NCBI RefSeq assembly: GCF_024584515.1
Contig: NZ_CP102173.1
Coordinates: forward strand, 2,852,001 to 2,916,000
From: Aeromicrobium wangtongii
GTDB lineage: Bacteria > Actinomycetota > Actinomycetes > Propionibacteriales > Nocardioidaceae
DNA: 64,000 nucleotides
Direction of reading: 5' to 3'
The position numbers and the translations under genes were made by a program. The number at the start of each line of letters is the position of its first letter. Positions within the stretch are counted from its first letter, which is position 1. Shown here piece by piece: positions 60,295 to 64,000 of this stretch. Below the pieces are notes generated by a model. That model saw nothing but the letters and a program-made list of their open reading frames with translations, did no database searches and had not been told where the DNA came from.

Positions 60295-60855
60295 TCAGGC
60301 GCCGAGGGCGCGCAGGACGAAGCGTTCGACCGCCTCGGCCGTGACCCGGCGGGTCGACAACGAGGAGTGCACCAGCGCCATCGTCGCGGTGACGTCCTCG
60401 ACGGTGAACACGCCGGCGGCCACGCCGTCGTCGATGATCGTCCGCAGGACCGTCTCGACCGCGACGACGTGCTCGCGGATCTCGGCGATCGAGTCCCGCG
60501 AGAGCATCCCGTACAGCTCGGGACCGAAGCCGAAGTGGAACTCCTCGGAGGAGTCCATGTGCTCGCGGATGTAGATGCGCATCGCATCGGCCGGTCCGGT
60601 GGCGCGCTCGAGGGCCGAGCCCAGGCGGTCCAGGTAGCGATCGGTCTCCGCGCCGGCGAAGGCCACGACGACGGCGTCCTTGTCGGCGAAGTGGTTGTAG
60701 ATCGCGGTGCGCCCGATACCGGCCTCGGAGGCCAGGTCCGCCATCGTCACGGTGTCGAACGAACGCTCGGCCAGCAATGATGAGAGGGCCTCGAACACGC
60801 GGCGACGGGTCTGCTCGCGGTGCTGCTCGAGCGAGCCGCCGATGATCTTGGGCAT
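60295..60855 (-). CDS. TetR/AcrR family transcriptional regulator
   Basis: 186 residues from ATG 60855. The N-terminal DNA-binding domain is clear: [51 protein letters not shown], with the recognition helix [10 protein letters not shown]. The C-terminal ligand half is typical in length but gives no hint of inducer. A 17-base dyad lies directly between its start codon and that of the divergent purine nucleoside phosphorylase gene, so it probably represses both itself and that gene. Whether it also controls the heme genes is unknown. Confidence 0.9.
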   Translation of the reverse strand: MPKIIGGSLEQHREQTRRRVFEALSSLLAERSFDTVTMADLASEAGIGRTAIYNHFADKDAVVVAFAGAETDRYLDRLGSALERATGPADAMRIYIREHMDSSEEFHFGFGPELYGMLSRDSIAEIREHVVAVETVLRTIIDDGVAAGVFTVEDVTATMALVHSSLSTRRVTAEAVERFVLRALGA

Positions 60856-60872
60856 TGTCGTAATGTACGGCA
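60856..60872. promoter_or_regulatory. 17-base dyad between TetR gene and punA, probable TetR operator
   Basis: TGTCGTA-ATG-TACGGCA has inverted arms matching at six of seven positions (CGTA/TACG core and TG/CA ends). It touches the TetR ATG and overlaps TAATGT (60861-60866), the likely -10 of the leaderless purine nucleoside phosphorylase transcript starting at 60874. Confidence 0.55.
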
Positions 60873-60873
60873 G

Positions 60874-61665
60874 GTGACCACCACCGAACTCGCCCGCCAA
60901 GCCGCCGATGCTCTCCGCGAACGGACCGGCGGTGGTGACCATGACATCGCCCTCGTGATGGGCTCCGGCTGGCTGCCCGCCGCGGACGCCCTGGGCGTCC
61001 CCGATCACGAGGTGCCGCTGGCCGAGCTGCCCGGCTTCAGCGCCCCCGCGGTCGAGGGGCACGGCGGGACCGTGCGCTCCCTGACCATCGGCGACAAGCG
61101 GCTGCTCGTCTTCCTGGGCCGCACCCACTACTACGAGGGCAAGGGCGTCGCCGCCGTCGTGCACGGCGTGCGCACCGCCGCCGCCGCGGGCGTCAATACG
61201 CTGGTGCTGACCAATGGCTGCGGCGGGCTCAACCCCGCGTGGTCGCCCGGCACGCCGGTGCTGATCAGCGATCACATCAACATGACGGCGACGTCCCCGC
61301 TGGAGGGCGCCCACTTCGTCGACCTCACCGATCTGTACTCCAGCCGCCTGCGCGCACTGTGCAAGCAGGCCGATCCGAGCCTCGACGAGGGCGTGTACGT
61401 CCAGCTGCCCGGCCCCCACTACGAGACCCCCGCCGAGATCGGGATGGTCCGCGCGATCGGCGGTGACCTGGTCGGCATGTCGACGACGCTGGAGGCCATC
61501 GCGGCGCGCGCCGAGGGTCTGGAGGTGCTGGGTATCTCCCTGGTCACCAATGCCGCGGCCGGCATGACCGGTGAGCCGCTGAACCACGAGGAGGTGCTGG
61601 CCGCCGGACAGGCAGCCGCCACCCGCATGGGCGCACTGCTGGCGGACGTCCTGCCGCGCATGTGA
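60874..61665 (+). CDS. deoD: Purine nucleoside phosphorylase
   Basis: 263 residues from GTG 60874 ([16 protein letters not shown]), 7 bases after TAATGT. Trimeric PNP motifs: [16 protein letters not shown] (phosphate Ser), [19 protein letters not shown] (His/Tyr), [49 protein letters not shown] (base-binding Glu, Met, Ser) and [19 protein letters not shown]. It phosphorolyses purine nucleosides for salvage. It lies 25 bases before the phosphohexomutase gene, as deoD-pmmB do in mycobacteria. Confidence 0.93.
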   Translation: MTTTELARQAADALRERTGGGDHDIALVMGSGWLPAADALGVPDHEVPLAELPGFSAPAVEGHGGTVRSLTIGDKRLLVFLGRTHYYEGKGVAAVVHGVRTAAAAGVNTLVLTNGCGGLNPAWSPGTPVLISDHINMTATSPLEGAHFVDLTDLYSSRLRALCKQADPSLDEGVYVQLPGPHYETPAEIGMVRAIGGDLVGMSTTLEAIAARAEGLEVLGISLVTNAAAGMTGEPLNHEEVLAAGQAAATRMGALLADVLPRM

Positions 61666-61690
61666 TCTCGGTGTGCGCGAAACTGTCCTC

Positions 61691-63304
61691 ATGGACTTGA
61701 TCGAGCGCGCCACCGACTGGCTGAGCCAGGATCCCGACCCCGCCACCCGCGAGGAGCTGCAGCAGCTCATCGACGCCGGCGACACCGATGCCCTCCAGGA
61801 CCGCTTCGCCGAGCGGCTCCAGTTCGGCACGGCGGGCCTGCGCGGCGCGCTGGGGGCCGGGCCCAACCGGATGAACCGGGTCATCGTCGCGCAGGCCGCC
61901 GCCGGTCTCGCGGCGTACCTGCTCGAGCACGGGGACGACCCCAGCGTGGTCGTCGGCTACGACGCCCGGCACAACTCGGACGTCTTCGCGCGCGACACCG
62001 CCGAGATCATGCAGGGCGCGGGCGTGCGTGCCTTCCTGCTGCCGACCCACCTGCCGACGCCCGTGCTGGCCTTCGCGATCCGCCACCTGGGCTGCAGCGC
62101 CGGGGTCATGGTGACCGCCTCGCACAACCCGCCGCAGGACAACGGCTACAAGGTCTATCTCGAGGACTCCAGCCAGATCGTCCCGCCCGCCGATGCCGAC
62201 ATCTCCGCAGCGATCGACGCCGTCGGGCGGGTCGACGAGATGCCCCGCAGCGACGACTACGAGACGCTCGGGCCCGAGGTCGCCGAGGCGTACGTCGACG
62301 CCGTCGTCGCGCTCCCCCAGGACGGGCCGCGTGAGATCGTGGCGGTCTACACGCCGATGCACGGCGTCGGCCGCGACACGCTCGTCGAGGCGGTGTCGCG
62401 GGCCGGTTTCCCGCCGATGCACGTCGTGCGCGAGCAGGCCGACCCCGATCCGGACTTCCCGACCGTCGCCTTCCCGAACCCGGAGGAGCCCGGCGCGATG
62501 GACCTCGCGCTGAAGCTGTCGTCGCAGGTCGGCGCGGACCTCATCGTGGCCAACGACCCCGACGCCGACCGTTGCGCCGTGGGCGTCAAGGACGGCGAGT
62601 CGTACCGGATGCTGAGCGGCGACCAGGTCGGCGTGCTGCTGGCGGACTTCCTGCTGCGCCGCGGCATCGAGGGCACCTACGGATCCTCGATCGTGTCCTC
62701 GGACCTGCTCGGCCGCCAGGCCGCAGCCTTCGGTCAGCCGTGGGAGCAGACGCTCACCGGATTCAAGTGGCTCGGCAAGATCCCGACGCTCGTGTTCGGC
62801 TACGAGGAGGCGCTGGGCTACAGCGTCGCCCCCCACATCGCACGCGACAAGGACGGCGTCTCGGCGATCGTCACGGTGCTGGAGATGGCGGCGCAGCTCA
62901 AGGCCGAGGGGCGCACGCTGATCGACCGGCTCGACGACATCTACCGCGAGCACGGCCTGCACGGCACGAGCCAGCTGTCGGTGCGGGTCGACGACCTGAC
63001 GATCATCAGCCGGGCGATGGACGTGCTGCGCACCTCCCCGCCGCAGTCCCTGGGCGGCCTGGACGTGACCTCGGTCGACGACCTCGCCGAGGGCTATCAC
63101 GGCCTGCCGCCCACCGACGGGATCCGGCTGGGCCTGGACGGCGGGGCCCGCATCATCGCGCGTCCGTCCGGCACCGAGCCCAAGCTCAAGTGCTACATCG
63201 AGGTCGTCATCCCGGTCACCGGCTTCGTCGACGCCGCTCGGGAGACCGCCGACACCCAGATCGCCGCGATCAAGGCCGATCTGTCCGACGTCCTCGGGCT
63301 CTAG
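61691..63304 (+). CDS. pmmB: Phospho-sugar mutase (phosphomannomutase/phosphoribomutase type)
   Basis: 537 residues from ATG 61691 (GTG 61673 would add six). FGTAGLRGALGAGPNRMN is the N-terminal substrate block. The phosphoserine loop reads GVMVTASHNPPQDNGYKVY (active Ser in TASHNP). The metal loop is IVANDPDADRCAVGV (DPDADR), the sugar loop FGYEEALGYSVAP (GYEEALGY), and the phosphate loop ARPSGTEPKLKCYIEV. Next to deoD it may convert ribose-1-phosphate to ribose-5-phosphate or interconvert hexose phosphates; the PmmB-type annotation leaves both open. Confidence 0.92.
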   Translation: MDLIERATDWLSQDPDPATREELQQLIDAGDTDALQDRFAERLQFGTAGLRGALGAGPNRMNRVIVAQAAAGLAAYLLEHGDDPSVVVGYDARHNSDVFARDTAEIMQGAGVRAFLLPTHLPTPVLAFAIRHLGCSAGVMVTASHNPPQDNGYKVYLEDSSQIVPPADADISAAIDAVGRVDEMPRSDDYETLGPEVAEAYVDAVVALPQDGPREIVAVYTPMHGVGRDTLVEAVSRAGFPPMHVVREQADPDPDFPTVAFPNPEEPGAMDLALKLSSQVGADLIVANDPDADRCAVGVKDGESYRMLSGDQVGVLLADFLLRRGIEGTYGSSIVSSDLLGRQAAAFGQPWEQTLTGFKWLGKIPTLVFGYEEALGYSVAPHIARDKDGVSAIVTVLEMAAQLKAEGRTLIDRLDDIYREHGLHGTSQLSVRVDDLTIISRAMDVLRTSPPQSLGGLDVTSVDDLAEGYHGLPPTDGIRLGLDGGARIIARPSGTEPKLKCYIEVVIPVTGFVDAARETADTQIAAIKADLSDVLGL

Positions 63305-63307
63305 ACG

Positions 63308-63823
63308 ATGTCGGCTGCGGCCGGTCCCCGTCGCCCCTATGCGGTGGCAGCGGGGCTGGTCGTCGTGGCGGTGGCGCTCGGCGCGCTGTTCGGTGTCATC
63401 GTCGCGAGGGCCATCTCCGGCTACGACATCACCCGGCTCCCCGATCCGAGTGGGTCGACGGTGACCGTGGGCGACCGCTCGGTCGCGGTGTGGGTCTCAC
63501 CGCGGGACGCCGCGGTGTCCTGCGACGCCACCGCGGACGGGACGTCCCGCAAGACGCTCACCAGCACCGGCAGGGGCCTGTCACTGTCCGACGGAGGGCG
63601 GACCTGGCGACGCGTCGGAGTCCTGTCCGGCGAACCGGGCACGACGTTCACCGTGTCGTGCAGCGGCGACGACCTCGCGGGCGTCGGCTACGCCGACAAC
63701 CCCCGGCCGGTCCGGTACATCGTGCTCGGCGTCCTGCTGGCAGGAACCGCCGCGCTGCTGATGCTCAGCGCCTTCGTCCTGGCCCTGGTCACCGCCCTCC
63801 GCAGCAGGGCGGACCGACGATGA
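63308..63823 (+). CDS. Two-TM membrane protein of unknown function
   Basis: 171 residues, beginning 3 bases after pmmB. TM1 (AVAAGLVVVAVALGALFGVIVARA) and TM2 (YIVLGVLLAGTAALLMLSAFVLALVTAL) enclose an extracytoplasmic part of about 95 residues with two cysteines (VSCDATADG, FTVSCSGDD) that could form a disulfide. The extracytoplasmic part is beta-rich (STVTVGDRSVAVWVSPRDAAV). Similar two-TM proteins are widespread in actinobacteria without known function. The stop codon lies inside the following hairpin. Confidence 0.75.
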   Translation: MSAAAGPRRPYAVAAGLVVVAVALGALFGVIVARAISGYDITRLPDPSGSTVTVGDRSVAVWVSPRDAAVSCDATADGTSRKTLTSTGRGLSLSDGGRTWRRVGVLSGEPGTTFTVSCSGDDLAGVGYADNPRPVRYIVLGVLLAGTAALLMLSAFVLALVTALRSRADRR

Positions 63824-63858
63824 GGGTTTCAGGCAGCCATGGCTACCCGAAACCCTCA
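63821..63858. terminator. Long hairpin after the membrane-protein gene
   Basis: TGAGGGTTTC (63821-63830) and GAAACCCTCA (63849-63858) form a perfect outer stem. Two mismatches separate it from an inner self-complementary AGCCATGGCT (63834-63843). The TGA stop of the upstream gene is the first triplet of the hairpin. Confidence 0.8.
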
Positions 63859-63945
63859 AGCCGTACGACAACACGGGCAATGGACCAGACTGGACGGAGA
63901 CCGTACATCACTCGGCCTGTTCATAACCAAGAACGAAGGGCTGCC

Positions 63946-64000
63946 GTGGCGAACTCCCAGCCGGACCTGAGAGACGACCCCGTCGGCCTCGAACGGCCGC
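63946..64000 (+). CDS. Start of an unidentified gene (truncated by the window end)
   Basis: GTG 63946 opens a frame (VANSQPDLRDDPVGLERP) that continues past base 64000. GAAGGG lies 6 bases upstream as a ribosome-binding site. Only 18 residues are visible, too few to identify the product. The 87 bases between the preceding hairpin and this start presumably hold its promoter; CATAAC at 63922 is a weak -10 candidate. Confidence 0.5.
   Translation, partial: MANSQPDLRDDPVGLERP

Noticed and set aside
63839-63970. 43-codon frame starting MATRNPQAV after the last hairpin
   Set aside because: Its start lies inside the terminator hairpin, there is no ribosome-binding site, and it overlaps the better supported GTG start at 63946.

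Overview
The window is high-GC DNA from an actinobacterium. Codon use, frequent GTG starts, ATGA/GTGA stop-start overlaps, DUF3117, an acyl-CoA carboxylase epsilon subunit, and LGFP-repeat amidases all point that way. Gene order repeatedly matches mycobacterial loci, and the overall content (HtaA heme proteins, mqo, a cyclase with an Rv1264-like regulatory half) suggests a Nocardioidaceae-type organism. That family placement is inference from gene content; no search was run.

Layout. (1) 1-9500: tail of an ECF sigma gene, a secreted protein, an ABC-F ATPase plus methyltransferase pair, mrp and tatB, convergent with rseA-sigE. An O-methyltransferase diverges from sigE. This is the mycobacterial sigE neighbourhood (Rv1220c-Rv1229c), but htrA is missing. 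Downstream lies a 231-bp array of 21-bp units, six in one orientation and five inverted. (2) 9500-16000: housekeeping genes (tag, LOG-type hydrolase, dapE, VOC protein, APH-like kinase, mqo). (3) 16000-24100: purE-purK-cyclase-PH protein-birA, divergent from accD-accE-two paralogous unknowns-maf. This is the acc5 locus of mycobacteria. (4) 24146-40861: about 17 kb of polysaccharide genes: aminotransferase, Wzy-like, Wzz-like, Wzx-like, four glycosyltransferase genes including a GT2-GT4 fusion, a GH6 glycosidase, and sugar-nucleotide tailoring enzymes (two C-methyltransferases, 3,5-epimerase, SDR, PIG-L deacetylase, glucose-1-phosphate cytidylyltransferase). (5) 40950-46030: fadE-like dehydrogenase, a VWA surface protein and the biotin carboxylase/BCCP subunit. 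These complete the acc locus that the polysaccharide block splits. (6) 46042-51336: a holin-like membrane protein and two tandem PGRP-amidase paralogues, one fused to a SpoIID domain. (7) 51506-63823: lpdA-like flavoprotein, heme oxygenase, divergent hmuTUV followed by three surface proteins including an HtaA domain, then TetR, purine nucleoside phosphorylase, phosphohexomutase and a small membrane protein. In mycobacteria lpdA and deoD-pmmB lie close together, so the heme block looks inserted there.

How parts work together. AccD, AccE, AccA3 and BirA form one biotin-dependent acyl-CoA carboxylase system. HtaA, HmuT, HmuU, HmuV and HmuO form a heme capture, import and degradation pathway whose divergent control region carries two overlapping iron-box-like sites and a tandem 21-bp palindromic repeat. 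The polysaccharide block holds flippase, polymerase and chain-length functions, but no priming transferase or BY-kinase in view.

Many genes start 6-7 bases after a TANNNT-like element with no Shine-Dalgarno, suggesting leaderless transcripts. Convergent genes are separated by long, almost perfect inverted repeats. No rRNA, tRNA, CRISPR, transposase or integrase was seen, and no gene-free stretch exceeds about 250 bases.
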